Shown piece after piece: positions 27,918-37,234 of a DNA stretch of 64,000 bases; the stretch's first letter is position 1, and each line of letters starts with the position of its first letter. A program made the position numbers and the translations under genes. The DNA lies in contig NZ_CP104973.1 in assembly GCF_025452195.1 (NCBI RefSeq), positions 1,550,001-1,614,000 on the forward strand, in the 5' to 3' direction. The notes beneath the pieces were generated by a model. It searched no databases and was not told where the DNA came from. It saw only the letters and a list, made by a program, of their open reading frames with translations. The stretch comes from Phyllobacterium zundukense (GTDB lineage Bacteria > Pseudomonadota > Alphaproteobacteria > Rhizobiales > Rhizobiaceae).

Positions 27918-27965
27918 AAATGTTTATGTTGATGCAATCAAATGTTATTATGACATTAAACATTT
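27918..27965. promoter_or_regulatory. Repeated AAATGTT elements, candidate MocR operator
   Basis: AAATGTTTA at 27918-27926 is repeated as AAATGTTAT at 27940-27948 (22 bases later) and in inverted form as TAAACATTT at 27957-27965, ten bases before the regulator ATG. MocR-type regulators commonly bind spaced repeats in divergent promoters, so this is a plausible binding site for the neighbouring regulator. Confidence 0.5.
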
Positions 27966-27974
27966 AAAGTTCAG

Positions 27975-29312
27975 ATGATGACAGATCAATTCGACGCTCA
28001 ATGGTTTGCTCATCGTCTTGGCGATCGGACTTCGCGCGGCATCGCGCTTGAAACGGGCGCGATGATCCGCTCGGGCCTTCTGCCGGTCGGAACCAAACTG
28101 CCGTCCGTACGCGATCTCGCCTTCACGCTGGGTATAAGTCCGGCGACGGTTTCCATCGCCTGGGCCGATCTGCGCCGCCACAAGATCATTGGGGGGAGAG
28201 GTAGGAACGGCGCCTGGGTGATGGGCGACCGATTTGCGCCGCGTCCGACGCGCCTCGTGAACATCGGCAACTACGTGCCGGACACCCTGGAACTCGCGAC
28301 GGCGTCGCCGGACAGGTCTTTGCTTCCGCCGCTGGAAGCTGCGCTGGTGCATGGAGCGAAGGCCGAAGCGCTCAACAGCTACGAAAGGGTTCGCATCCTG
28401 CCCGAGTTGGAAGACATCGTCCGTCCGACCTGGCCCTATGATCCTGGTGCGTTCCTGGCAACCAATGGAGGGTACAACGCCGTATACACCTTGCTGCATG
28501 CACTGGTGCCTGCCGGTTCGCCGGTTGCAATCGAAGACCCGACGGCAATGCGGCTTCTGGACATCCTGGAGGATCTCGACGTTCCGATCATCCCGGTTGC
28601 ATGCGACGTGCACGGGCCACTTCCTGAAGCGCTCAGGGAAGCGCTGAAAGAAAAACCGGTGGCGTTTCTCTTCCAGCCCAGGGTGCATTCCGTCACCGGC
28701 TCCTCCATGACGGCGGAAAGACTTGAAGCGTTGGGCGACGTGCTGAAAGGGTCCGAAACGCTCATCATAGAAGATGATGGCGTCGGCGATATTTCGGAGG
28801 CGCCCCGGCATTCATTAGGCCGGCGCTTTCCGGACCGCGTCATCCACATCCTTTCCTATTCGAAAACACTCGGGCCCGATCTGAGGCTGGCCGTGTTGTC
28901 GAGTTCAGCGCGCATCGTCGAACAGATTCAATCGTATCGAAGCTTCAGCGCAGGCTGGACGAGCAGAATCTTGCAGGCTGCTGCATCCTGGCTTCTTCAA
29001 GACCCGTCGACGGATGAAATCATCCGTCGAGCCAGGACGATTTATCGGGAGCGCCGGCACTCGTTTGTTTCGGCATTGCTCCTGCGTGACATAAGAATTG
29101 ATGCCGGAGACGGCCTGAGCGTGCTCGTTCCAGTCATGTCGGAGAACTTTGCTTTGATAACCTTGGCGTCCCGCGGCATCGCGGTTCATCCAGGTTCAAA
29201 ATTCTCCATGAAGCCGATCAATTTCATACGCGTCGCCACCAGTGTCCTTCAATTGCCGGACGTCGACAGGGTCGCCGCTGCGATCGGGGTCGCGGCCGCT
29301 GTACCCAGATGA
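27975..29312 (+). CDS. MocR-type regulator (GntR helix-turn-helix + aminotransferase-like domain)
   Basis: The 445-residue protein has a GntR winged helix in residues 1-85 (G-L-L-P-V-G-T-K-L-P-S-V-R-D-L-A, then LGISPATVSIAWADLR) and a fold-type I aminotransferase-like domain after it. That domain includes GGYNAVYTLLHALV, IIEDDGVGDI, and a lysine in LSYSKTLGPDLRLA at the PLP position. Such proteins sense PLP or an amino compound. It is divergent from the amino-acid uptake and amidohydrolase operon, so it probably controls it. Confidence 0.92.
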   Translation: MMTDQFDAQWFAHRLGDRTSRGIALETGAMIRSGLLPVGTKLPSVRDLAFTLGISPATVSIAWADLRRHKIIGGRGRNGAWVMGDRFAPRPTRLVNIGNYVPDTLELATASPDRSLLPPLEAALVHGAKAEALNSYERVRILPELEDIVRPTWPYDPGAFLATNGGYNAVYTLLHALVPAGSPVAIEDPTAMRLLDILEDLDVPIIPVACDVHGPLPEALREALKEKPVAFLFQPRVHSVTGSSMTAERLEALGDVLKGSETLIIEDDGVGDISEAPRHSLGRRFPDRVIHILSYSKTLGPDLRLAVLSSSARIVEQIQSYRSFSAGWTSRILQAAASWLLQDPSTDEIIRRARTIYRERRHSFVSALLLRDIRIDAGDGLSVLVPVMSENFALITLASRGIAVHPGSKFSMKPINFIRVATSVLQLPDVDRVAAAIGVAAAVPR

Positions 29313-29338
29313 GCATCCGGGGCGCTTTGCTTCATGCA

Positions 29339-29366
29339 AAAGCGGCCTGAGAGATCAGGCCGCTTT
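29339..29366. terminator. Bidirectional rho-independent terminator
   Basis: A perfect 12-base stem AAAGCGGCCTGA / TCAGGCCGCTTT (29339-29350 and 29355-29366) closes a GAGA loop. It is flanked by an A/T-run so that, read on either strand, the stem ends in T residues. It lies between the convergent MocR and porin genes. Confidence 0.85.
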
Positions 29367-29395
29367 CACGTCTTCAAATGGGCGCCTGTGAGGGG

Positions 29396-30511
29396 TCAGA
29401 AATTCCTCTGGAAGCGGATTGTGCCGCCGAAAGCATCGTCATCGCCGCCATTGGCAACCGAGAAGGCCTCGCGAGCGCCGTCGAACTTGGTGTAGTTGAG
29501 TTCCGGCGTGATCACGAAACCCGGAACCAGTTCGTATTCGACGTTGAGAGCAAGGGCGTAGGTGCCTTCGTCTTCCCAGGCCGCCTGGCCGTTGAGGGTC
29601 GCCTTCTCGGCGAGTTTTGCAGTGAAGCCACCCCATGCGGCCCAATCGCCCTCCCAGGTACCGAACCAGTTGCGGTTGAACTGATCGACATCGCCTGTGG
29701 CGGGATCGAAGTCGTTGTCGTAGCCGGACTGATAGCCGCCCATGATGAAGACCGAGAACTTGTCGTTGATCGTGACGTCGAGCCGAAGCTTGCCGGCAAA
29801 TTCCTCGATGTTGGAGTCGTAGCCGACGACGCCGGATACACCGCCCCAGTCTTTCTCAAGTTTTGCACCGGCGAGAACGTGAGGCAGATAGTCTTCGATC
29901 ACATATTGTCCGCCAAGGCCGGTAACATCATCCTGACCTTGCTCTGCGCCGATCATGGCCGAGAAGCCGTTGCCGCCGGTAAAGGTATAGCTGACCTGAT
30001 TGCTCTGCCCGGATTGGTAGTTGATCACATCGTCGTTGAGGACATTGCCGGCGTAGCCGACGAATGATCCGAAAAGTTCATCAGCTGTACCGATGCGGAA
30101 GCCGCCGAGTTCGATCCACGCTTGCGGGAGTGTACCGCCGGTGGAGACGCCGTTCTCGTATTCGAGGCGGGTTTCGGCGTAGGAGCGAAGCGTGCCGAGC
30201 TCCGTCTCCGAACGGGCATCGAAGCGAACTTCCGCGCGGGTAAGCTTGTACCACGTCTCGTCGCCGTTGGCGCCGGCATTGGTGCCATCATAGGGATTGT
30301 CTCCGGCTGCAGCATCGTAACGAACATAACCGTCGATCTTCAGACAGGTCTCTGTACCAGGTATGTAAAAGAAGCCGGTGCCGTATGCATCGCAAACGCG
30401 CACATATTCGACGGGCTCCGGTTCAGCAACAACAACTGCATCTGCAGCGCGGGCGCCGGACGCTGCAACGAAGCCTGCAACGGATCCTAGTAAAAGACTT
30501 TTGATATTCAT
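29396..30511 (-). CDS. Outer membrane porin of the Omp2b/RopA family
   Basis: The 371-residue product begins with signal peptide MNIKSLLLGSVAGFVAASGARA, then VEYVRVCDAYGTGFFYIPGTETCLKIDGYVRYD with the two conserved cysteines, and ends FGGTIRFQRNF with a terminal Phe, as in Brucella Omp2 and rhizobial RopA. It forms a general diffusion pore. GGGGA lies 6 bases before the ATG at 30511; the longer frame upstream overlaps another gene. This gene is a good marker for Hyphomicrobiales. Confidence 0.93.
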   Translation of the reverse strand: MNIKSLLLGSVAGFVAASGARAADAVVVAEPEPVEYVRVCDAYGTGFFYIPGTETCLKIDGYVRYDAAAGDNPYDGTNAGANGDETWYKLTRAEVRFDARSETELGTLRSYAETRLEYENGVSTGGTLPQAWIELGGFRIGTADELFGSFVGYAGNVLNDDVINYQSGQSNQVSYTFTGGNGFSAMIGAEQGQDDVTGLGGQYVIEDYLPHVLAGAKLEKDWGGVSGVVGYDSNIEEFAGKLRLDVTINDKFSVFIMGGYQSGYDNDFDPATGDVDQFNRNWFGTWEGDWAAWGGFTAKLAEKATLNGQAAWEDEGTYALALNVEYELVPGFVITPELNYTKFDGAREAFSVANGGDDDAFGGTIRFQRNF

Positions 30512-30765
30512 TGTTTTTCCCCATGTTGATAATTGTTGATCCTCGTCAGCCAGTCGCTTCCGATACGATGCGATCTCAGGATCGCAATCGGGTCTTCCCA
30601 ATCGAGACGCGAACAGACGCGATAGATCTCCAATGTCTCCGCATCCATTTCGCCCCGCCGATTGAAGTACATGGCGGCCGCATAACGAGTGCGGCCTGAC
30701 CACTCCTGTCCCAGCGGCGTGTTGATCAAGGCCCATTGTTCTCGCTCTACTTCGTCCGCAGACAT
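30508..30765 (-). CDS. Small conserved-looking protein linked to the demethylase gene, function unknown
   Basis: The 85-residue product (MSADEVEREQWALINTPLG) is soluble and rich in charged and aromatic residues, with W-S-G-R-T-R-Y-A-A-A-M-Y-F-N-R-R-G and D-W-E-D-P-I-A. It starts two bases from the demethylase stop and its own stop overlaps the porin ATG (ATGA). The tight coupling upstream supports a real gene. I do not recognise a family; a small partner subunit of the demethylase is a guess. Confidence 0.65.
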   Translation of the reverse strand: MSADEVEREQWALINTPLGQEWSGRTRYAAAMYFNRRGEMDAETLEIYRVCSRLDWEDPIAILRSHRIGSDWLTRINNYQHGEKQ

Positions 30766-30766
30766 G

Positions 30767-32002
30767 TCAGAAATCCGCAGGCGGGTTCGCAGTGCGTCGA
30801 TCGAGCTTGATGAAGGGCCTCGGCACCACCTTGGCGCGCTTCATCAGCTTCTGATAACGAAGCTCGCGCATGGCATAGATCTCGACCCACAGATCGCCGG
30901 TTATGGTGTCGCCGTAGGGTCGCTCCAAACTGGCCAGTGCAATATTGCGCTTGGCCATCGGCGACCAAATCGCCGCGCTGACCAGTCCTATCTCGCGCTT
31001 GCCCTGGTGATAGACGATGGCGTGTTCGGCAGGGATATTCCCTTCGATTTCGAGCCCTATGAGGATGTGCTTCAGGCTGCCATTGGCTCGAGCCTGCTGG
31101 ATGGCACGCCGCCCGTTGAAGTGGGGCTTTTCCATATCGATCATGAATCCGAGGCCAATCTCATCCGGCATTCGCACCCGGTCCGCGCGGATGGCGTGCT
31201 CGGCGGTGATGAAATCGGAATTGGCGACGATCAAGCCTGCTTCGAGCCGTGCCCGGTTGAGTGCGGCATAGCCTATTGCGCGCAAGCCGCGCTGTGCTCC
31301 CGCTTGCCACAACCTATCCCAAAGACCGAGAGCCAGTTTCTGCTCTACGAACAGTTCATAGCCAAGATCGCCGGTAAAGCCCGTGCGCGAGATCGTAACT
31401 GCGCCGCCTTCGTGCGGAAATTCGGCGAGATCGAAGATCTTGAGCGCGGCGACATTTTCGAAGCCCGCATCGCGCAGCACCGCGAAGGACGCTGGCCCCT
31501 GCAGCGCCAGAGCCGCGATAGAACTGGTCTCCTCGATAATGCTGACGTCGAACCCGATGCCGCTATCGAGCAGCCAGGGTAAATGCCGTTCCTGGCTGCA
31601 AAGGCGAAACCGATCACTCGTCAGGCGGAAAAGGGTTCCGTCATCGAGCACGTGGCCTTCATCGTTGCACCAGGCTGTATAGTGAACTCTGCCGGGCTTC
31701 AACTTCCTGACATCGCGAAGGGTAACCCGGTTCAGGAATGCTTCGGCATCCGGTCCTTCAATGCGATATTTCACCATTGGCGAAATATCGAACAGCGCGG
31801 CCTGGCTGCGAATGGCAAAATATTCGAGTTCTTCGTCCCAAAGCGAAAGAGGCGCCTTGTAGCCGGCCCAATCGTACCACTCCTCCGTTTGCATCAAGGC
31901 CTCGATGCGCGGCTGAAACGGCGAGGCGATGCGCGGCGTGCGGAAATGGTCCTGTGAGGCGGCTCTCGCCATCAGCAGCTTTTTCGGGTCGCTGTGCTTC
32001 AT
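30767..32002 (-). CDS. GcvT-family aminomethyltransferase/demethylase
   Basis: The 411-residue product has the folate-binding GcvT fold: ALFDISPMVKYRIEGPDAEAFLNRVTL, YTAWCNDEGHVLDDGTLFRL, LALQGPASFAVL, and the later ISRTGFTGDLGYELFVE and GLRAIGYAALNRARLEAG. Relatives move methyl groups from glycine, dimethylglycine or DMSP to tetrahydrofolate. The start at 32002 (MKHSDPKKL) has AGGAAAGGA upstream and avoids overlap with the FAD gene. It follows two CrtI-like genes, suggesting demethylation of an N-methylated compound. Confidence 0.87.
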   Translation of the reverse strand: MKHSDPKKLLMARAASQDHFRTPRIASPFQPRIEALMQTEEWYDWAGYKAPLSLWDEELEYFAIRSQAALFDISPMVKYRIEGPDAEAFLNRVTLRDVRKLKPGRVHYTAWCNDEGHVLDDGTLFRLTSDRFRLCSQERHLPWLLDSGIGFDVSIIEETSSIAALALQGPASFAVLRDAGFENVAALKIFDLAEFPHEGGAVTISRTGFTGDLGYELFVEQKLALGLWDRLWQAGAQRGLRAIGYAALNRARLEAGLIVANSDFITAEHAIRADRVRMPDEIGLGFMIDMEKPHFNGRRAIQQARANGSLKHILIGLEIEGNIPAEHAIVYHQGKREIGLVSAAIWSPMAKRNIALASLERPYGDTITGDLWVEIYAMRELRYQKLMKRAKVVPRPFIKLDRRTANPPADF

Positions 32003-32006
32003 GACG

Positions 32007-33571
32007 TTATCCTTTCCTCGCAATGATGCGCCGCGCCGCGTTCAATCCCGGGACACCCGACACGCCGCCGCCCGGATGTGAGCCGGAACTTGCAAGATAA
32101 AGTCCGTCAATAGGGGTGTCATAGCCTTCAGCGCCGAAAACGGGACGGGACATCAACATCTGATCCGCCTGCAGTTCTCCGTGGTGCCAATGTCCACCTG
32201 GCATGCGGTAACGCTGTTCAATATCCAGCGGCGTAAGGAGTTCGGCGTGGAGGATCGATTTGCCGAGTCCTGGGGCGTAAGCCTCCAGCTGTGCGAGAAT
32301 TGCCTTCAGGAACTTCGGCTTGCCAGCGCTCCAACCCTCCTTCAATGCGTAGGGAGCATACTGAACGATAGCGGAGAGAGTGCATGCGCCATCGGGCGCA
32401 AGGGATGAGTCGAGCAGGCTCGGCAGGGTTATCTCCATGACCGGCTCGGGCGAGAATTCTCCGTACTTGGAGGGATTGAATGCGCGCTCCACGTGATTGG
32501 CGGAAGGTGCAATGACTAGCCGGCCATTCAATTCCGGTGTACGCAAGCCTGAAAATTGCGGAATTCTGTCCAAGGCCAGATGCAGTTTGGCGGCGTCGCC
32601 ATTAACCCGGATATTACTGATCCGTCTTACAAATCCTGTGTCGATCTCGCGGGTTCCGACAAGATTGAGAAACGTCGTGCGAGGACTGATGGCGGATACA
32701 ACCGTTTTCGCCCGTATTTCCTCACCACTCTCCAGCACGGCACCTACCGCCCGGCCATTCTCGACGATGATCCTGACGACGGGAACATTCGAGCGGATGG
32801 CCACGCCAGCTGCTCTGCGGCGAGTTCGATTGCCTTGACCACGGCGCCGGTGCCGCCGACGGGATGCATCTGCGCGCCGGGCTTGCCACCCATTTCGCCC
32901 GCAAGCCGGTAATAGAGCCCGAGCAGGGAGGTCGGGGACCGCGGTCCAAGATGGCTGCCAAGTGTGGCATCGAAAGCAAGAAGACCTTTCAACCGATCGT
33001 CTTCGAGATGTTCGTCCAGCACATCGGCGACGTTCACGAGCAGCATGCGCAAAAAATCGCGCATGTCCTCCTTGCCGAGCCGGCGCAGGGAGATGCCGGT
33101 CATGGCCAGCGCGGACGTTTCCGCAAAGGACATGCCACGCAAATCGGGAGGTCTACGCGCGAGCAGGGGCTTCAGGATCCCTGCATAGCGCAAGAGTTGA
33201 CTGCGCAGTCCGCTCCACGCCTCCTGTTCCGGCTTGGCAGCGCCGACGAGAGTTTCACCATAAGCGCCGATCAGGGTAAGTGGCGCACCTTCAGCTGAAA
33301 GCACGGTGGTCGGCATGAGACGGGATACGTCCAGTTTGAGGCCGTGCTTCTGCAACTCCAGAGACTTGATCACCTCGGGATGCAACCTGTTGATCAGGTG
33401 GGCTACCGGAGACGTCCGGAAACCTGGTGCGAATTCCTCGGTGCGCGCAGCACCGCCAGTTTCACCATTCGCTTCCAGCACGAGCACTTTTCTGCCGGTT
33501 TTGCCGAGAGTAGCGGCAGCAACGAGGCCATTGTGACCGCCACCAATGACTATCGCATCAAATGACGTCAT
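32007..33571 (-). pseudogene. CrtI-like FAD oxidoreductase, frameshifted near 32806
   Basis: The N-terminal part (33571 down to about 32808) has the dinucleotide fold FDAIVIGGGHNGLVAAATLGK and GETGGAARTEEFAPGF of phytoene-desaturase-like proteins. It breaks after KAIELAAEQL. The rest continues in another frame (VAIRSNVPVVRIIVENGRAVG) through to GLYLASSGSHPGGGVSGVPG. One missing base, restoring CCC at 32806-32807 on the plus strand, would join them as EQLGVAIRS to give about 520 residues, like the 539-residue neighbour. It overlaps that neighbour by 14 bases. The gene is otherwise intact, so a sequencing error is likely. Confidence 0.85.
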
Positions 33572-35177
33572 GGGCGGGACTCATATGTTTCGTGCCAAGT
33601 GACAGATCACGCAGGATTTCGGCTGCAGCGTTGCGTCCGGGTGCTCCCATGACGCCGCCGCCTGGATGTGTGGAAGAGCCGCACATGTAAAGGCCGCCGA
33701 CCGGCGAACGGTATTGCGCGTAGCCGGGGACAGGGCGGTTGAACAGCAGCTGATCGAAGGTCAGTTCGCCCTGGAAGATATTGCCTTCCGTCAGGCCAAC
33801 TTCCGCTTCGAGTTCGCGCGGGGTGCGCACTTCCATATGAATGATGCGATCGCGGAAACCGGGCGAATAATCGGCGATCTGCGAAATCACCGTCTCGCCG
33901 AAAGCATCGCGGTCAGCGTCTGTCCACTCCTTGCCTTCCACCTTGGGTGGGCAATATTGGACGAAGCAGCTCATGAAGTGCTTGCCGGGCGGCGCCATCG
34001 TCGGATCGAGCGTTGTTGGAATGACCATGTCGAGGAAAGGATCGGCCGACCAGCGCCCGGCCTTCCAGTCATCATATCCGCGTTCCATGCGTTCTACGCT
34101 GTCGGTGAAGTGCATGTCGCCGCGATAAACGGGGGAATCCTTTGGAAGTGCCGGAAACTCCGGCATGGAATCGAGCGCGATGTTCACCTTCCCGGACGAG
34201 CCGCGCATCTTGAAGTTCCTGACGCGTCGCAGGAAAATATCGGGAAGTTCCTTCTCCTCGACGAGTTTGAGGAATGTCCTTTTCACATCGGCGTTGGAGA
34301 TGACCATTTTTCCGGGTATTTCTTCACCGCCGACGAGCACGACACCCTTGGCGGATCCATTTTTGACGAGAACGTGGTCAACTTCGACGCCGGTGCGGAT
34401 CGTGCCGCCGGACGCCTCGAACGACGCGGCGAGCGCCTTGGTGACCGCACCCATGCCGCCGCGGGCGTAGCCCCATGCACCGACGGACCCGTCGACCTCG
34501 CCCATGTAGTGATGCAAGAGGACATAGGCCGTTCCCGGTGACATTGGCCCCAGCGCCGTGCCGATAATTCCGGACAGCGCAAAGTTCGCCTTGATCACGT
34601 CTGTCTCGAAATATTCATCGAGGAAGTCCGAGATCGACATCGTCCAAAAGCGCAATGTATCTGCCATTTCTGTTGCGCCGAGACCGGCAAATTTCTTGCC
34701 GAGATACATCAGTTCCGAGATATCGCGCGGGCGGAAGCTCGTTGGATCAGCGGCTGTGCGCATGAGCAACGGCTGTATGAACCGGCACTGTCTCGTCACG
34801 TCGCGCGCATATCGATCATAGGCTTCGGCATCGCGTGGCGAGAAACGCGCGAACTCCCGGCGGTGCGCGTGATGGTCGCGATAATTGGCCAGGTAGTCGC
34901 CGTCCCGGGTAAAGACGGCGCCACCTTCATAGGAGATGACCTGCAGGCCAAAGCGCGGCAGTTCCAGATCGCGCATGATCTCCGGCCGGAATAGCGAACA
35001 GACATAGGAGCAGTTCGAATAGAGGAACCCGGGGGTGAGGGACCGGCTCGTCGCGGCGCCGCCGATCCAGTCGTTCTTCTCCAGCACGAGCACGTCAAGT
35101 CCAGCACGCTGCAAATAGCACGCGTTGACCAATCCGTTATGTCCCGCGCCAATGACGATGGCGTCCCAACTTTTCAT
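33558..35177 (-). CDS. CrtI-like FAD-dependent oxidoreductase
   Basis: The 539-residue protein has the N-terminal FAD fold AIVIGAGHNGLVNACYL, the following loop WIGGAATSRSLTPGF, and the C-terminal FAD motif GLYMCGSSTHPGGGVMGAPG of the phytoene desaturase / retinol saturase-like group. Many members of this group next to amine genes are amine or sulphur-compound oxidases rather than carotenoid enzymes, and no carotenoid gene is nearby. It is the first gene of the operon divergent from the TetR gene and lies behind operator copy 35244-35261. Confidence 0.85.
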   Translation of the reverse strand: MKSWDAIVIGAGHNGLVNACYLQRAGLDVLVLEKNDWIGGAATSRSLTPGFLYSNCSYVCSLFRPEIMRDLELPRFGLQVISYEGGAVFTRDGDYLANYRDHHAHRREFARFSPRDAEAYDRYARDVTRQCRFIQPLLMRTAADPTSFRPRDISELMYLGKKFAGLGATEMADTLRFWTMSISDFLDEYFETDVIKANFALSGIIGTALGPMSPGTAYVLLHHYMGEVDGSVGAWGYARGGMGAVTKALAASFEASGGTIRTGVEVDHVLVKNGSAKGVVLVGGEEIPGKMVISNADVKRTFLKLVEEKELPDIFLRRVRNFKMRGSSGKVNIALDSMPEFPALPKDSPVYRGDMHFTDSVERMERGYDDWKAGRWSADPFLDMVIPTTLDPTMAPPGKHFMSCFVQYCPPKVEGKEWTDADRDAFGETVISQIADYSPGFRDRIIHMEVRTPRELEAEVGLTEGNIFQGELTFDQLLFNRPVPGYAQYRSPVGGLYMCGSSTHPGGGVMGAPGRNAAAEILRDLSLGTKHMSPAHDVI

Positions 35178-35243
35178 TCGATACCCGTTCCCACTGTTCT
35201 TGCTCCATAATTCACACGAGAAATAATGGCTTGTCCAGTAGAT

Positions 35244-35261
35244 ATTGAATGAATGTTCAAC
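35244..35261. promoter_or_regulatory. BetI-like operator, copy 1
   Basis: ATTGAATG (35244-35251) is followed by the imperfect right arm TGTTCAAC, so TTGAA and TTCAA form the outer dyad around six bases. The left arm is identical to that in the copies at 41474 and 44265. It lies between the divergent FAD oxidoreductase and TetR genes, 67 bases before the former's ATG. Confidence 0.65.
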
Positions 35262-35457
35262 AAATATGATTGCGTTCTGGACGACTTGGGTTATTGTTGA
35301 GCTGGATTGTGGACGGTACGCCCTTGACGGAAGCAGAGATCATCGGGACCTGGAAACGATGCAGAGCGAGCTTGACAATGACGGCTTTCACTTCACTCAT
35401 CGGCATGAGGATGCCGGGCGTGATTTGCAGCCCGGCCGGATGCAGAAGAGGTCAGGC

Positions 35458-36129
35458 ATGAAGGTCACACCGATCAAGGAAAAGGACGCGGAGAAGCGCG
35501 GCCGAAAGGCTTCGAAGGAGACGAGGCAGCTGCAGCTTATCGAGGCGACGATCGATTCGCTCGCCAAGCGCGGCTATTCCGAGACGACCATGGCGGATGT
35601 GGCCGATGGTGCCGGTCTCTCACGCGGCATCGTCAATTTCCATTTCGAGAGCAAGGAAAAGTTGCTCGTCGCAACACTGCAATTCATGTCCGAGGAATAT
35701 TCCGTTCACTGGCGCAACGCGCTGGCCAAGGGCGGCGATGATCCTGCCCGGCAACTTGCCAGTGTTGTAGCTTCCGATTTCGATCGTGCCATCTGCAACA
35801 AGAGAAAGCTGGCCGCCTGGTGTGCCTTCTGGGGCGAGGCGAAATCCCGGCCGACCTATCAAGCTCTGTGCGGAGCGCGGGACGAGGCCTATCAGAACGT
35901 GATCATCGACATCTGCAAGAAGCTCAAGACCGACGGCGATTATTCGTTCGATGCCACTGCAACTGCACTTGGACTAAGCGCCATGCTTGAAGGTCTGTGG
36001 CTGCGTCTCATGATGGGAACCGAAGATGTGACGCGGGAATCGGCCCATTTTGCCGCCTGCGATTATCTGGCCTCCGTATTTCCAAAACACTTCTCAAGGG
36101 AAGCCTTGCCTGCAAAGAAAACCGCATGA
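35458..36129 (+). CDS. TetR-family regulator, BetI-like
   Basis: The 223-residue product has an N-terminal helix-turn-helix (LQLIEATIDSLAKRGYSETTMADVADGAGLSRGIVNFHFESKEKLL) and a long ligand-binding domain with A-W-C-A-F-W-G-E-A and L-S-A-M-L-E-G-L-W-L-R-L-M-M-G, both typical of BetI, the choline/betaine repressor. The start at 35458 has AGAGG upstream; the open frame to 35245 would run through the operator region. It precedes the PotD-like gene by 23 bases. The likely effector is a quaternary amine or polyamine. Confidence 0.88.
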   Translation: MKVTPIKEKDAEKRGRKASKETRQLQLIEATIDSLAKRGYSETTMADVADGAGLSRGIVNFHFESKEKLLVATLQFMSEEYSVHWRNALAKGGDDPARQLASVVASDFDRAICNKRKLAAWCAFWGEAKSRPTYQALCGARDEAYQNVIIDICKKLKTDGDYSFDATATALGLSAMLEGLWLRLMMGTEDVTRESAHFAACDYLASVFPKHFSREALPAKKTA

Positions 36130-36152
36130 ACGGTTAAAAAAGGGGAATGAGC

Positions 36153-37234
36153 ATGAAGAAATCGGGCCGCCATCTTGGCATCATACTTGGAGCCGCCGCC
36201 GCGCTGTCGGCTGCTGTCGCGACGATAGCCATCGCCGCAGACAAGGATCTGATCGTTTTCGACTGGGCCGGGTATGAGGAGCCATCGTTCCACCCCGGCT
36301 ATGTTGCCAAGAATGGTGAGTCTCCAACCTTCGCTTTTTTGGCGACGAGGATGAAGCCTTCGAGAAGGTGCGTTCCGGTTTCAAATCCGACCTTGGACAT
36401 CCATGCTCGCAAAGTGTGAAGAAGTGGCGGGAAGCCGGTCTGCTGCAACCATTGGATACGACGAAGATCACCGGCTGGAATGATCTGGCACCGAACATCA
36501 TGGCCATGAAAGATCTTGCGACTACAGCGGACGGCAAGGCATGGTTCATGCCTTGGGACTGGGGGAATACATCGCTGACCTATAACAGCGATAAGGTCGA
36601 CGCGAAGGACGTGCAATCGCTGAAAGCCTTTGCCGATCCGAAGTTCAAGGATCGCGTGTCTATCGGCGACAATGTCGACGATGCTTATGCTTTGGCGAGT
36701 CTCGCGATTGGGTTGAAAGACTGGACGCAGATGACTGACGAACAATTCAAGCAGGCGTCGGACTTCCTTCGTGAGGTCCATAAAAACGTACGGCTCTATT
36801 GGACAGATACCACCGAGATCGTACAGGCGATGGGCGGAGGCGAAGTCGATCTGGCCTGGGCATGGAATGATGCAGCGACGCAACTCAATCTTGCCGGCAC
36901 GCCTGCGGCGAGAAAAGCCGATACAGATGAAGGTAACTCCACTTGGGTTTGCGGTTATGTCCGCTTCAAGGATGCGCCCGGATCGGAAGCGAAGGCCTAT
37001 GATTTTCTCAACGCGCTCAATGATCCGGCGATCGCAACCTACATGGTGAACGATTGGGGATATGGCATGGCGAACGCCAAGGGCATGGGATCGGTCGATC
37101 CAAAACTGCTGGAGGAAAAAGGCTATGCCAACAACGACAAATCCGCCGAGAATACCTTGTTCCAGTCGCCGCTGCCCAATGAGTTGAAGGCGAAGATGAT
37201 CGCTGAATTCGAGAAGATCAAGGCGGGGTATTGA
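36153..37234 (+). pseudogene. PotD-like polyamine-type substrate-binding protein, frameshifted at 36335-36341
   Basis: The first part has signal peptide MKKSGRHLGIILGAAAALSA, then LIVFDWAGYEEPSFHPGYV and SPTFAF. The frame then goes wrong inside a T6 run (36335-36340). With seven T residues it continues FGDEDEAFEKVRSGFKSD, LGHPCSQSVKKWREAGLL and on to [15 protein letters not shown], a complete PotD-type protein of about 360 residues. The GGGGA ribosome site favours the second ATG, 36153. The permease and ATPase genes are at 38505-41397 on the other strand. Confidence 0.87.

Noticed and set aside
30512..30736. N-terminal extension of the porin frame
   Set aside because: It overlaps a coupled small gene, and the signal peptide begins at 30511 with a clear ribosome site.
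33558..35177. Carotenoid biosynthesis role for the CrtI-like genes
   Set aside because: No phytoene synthase or other carotenoid gene nearby; neighbours point to amine metabolism.
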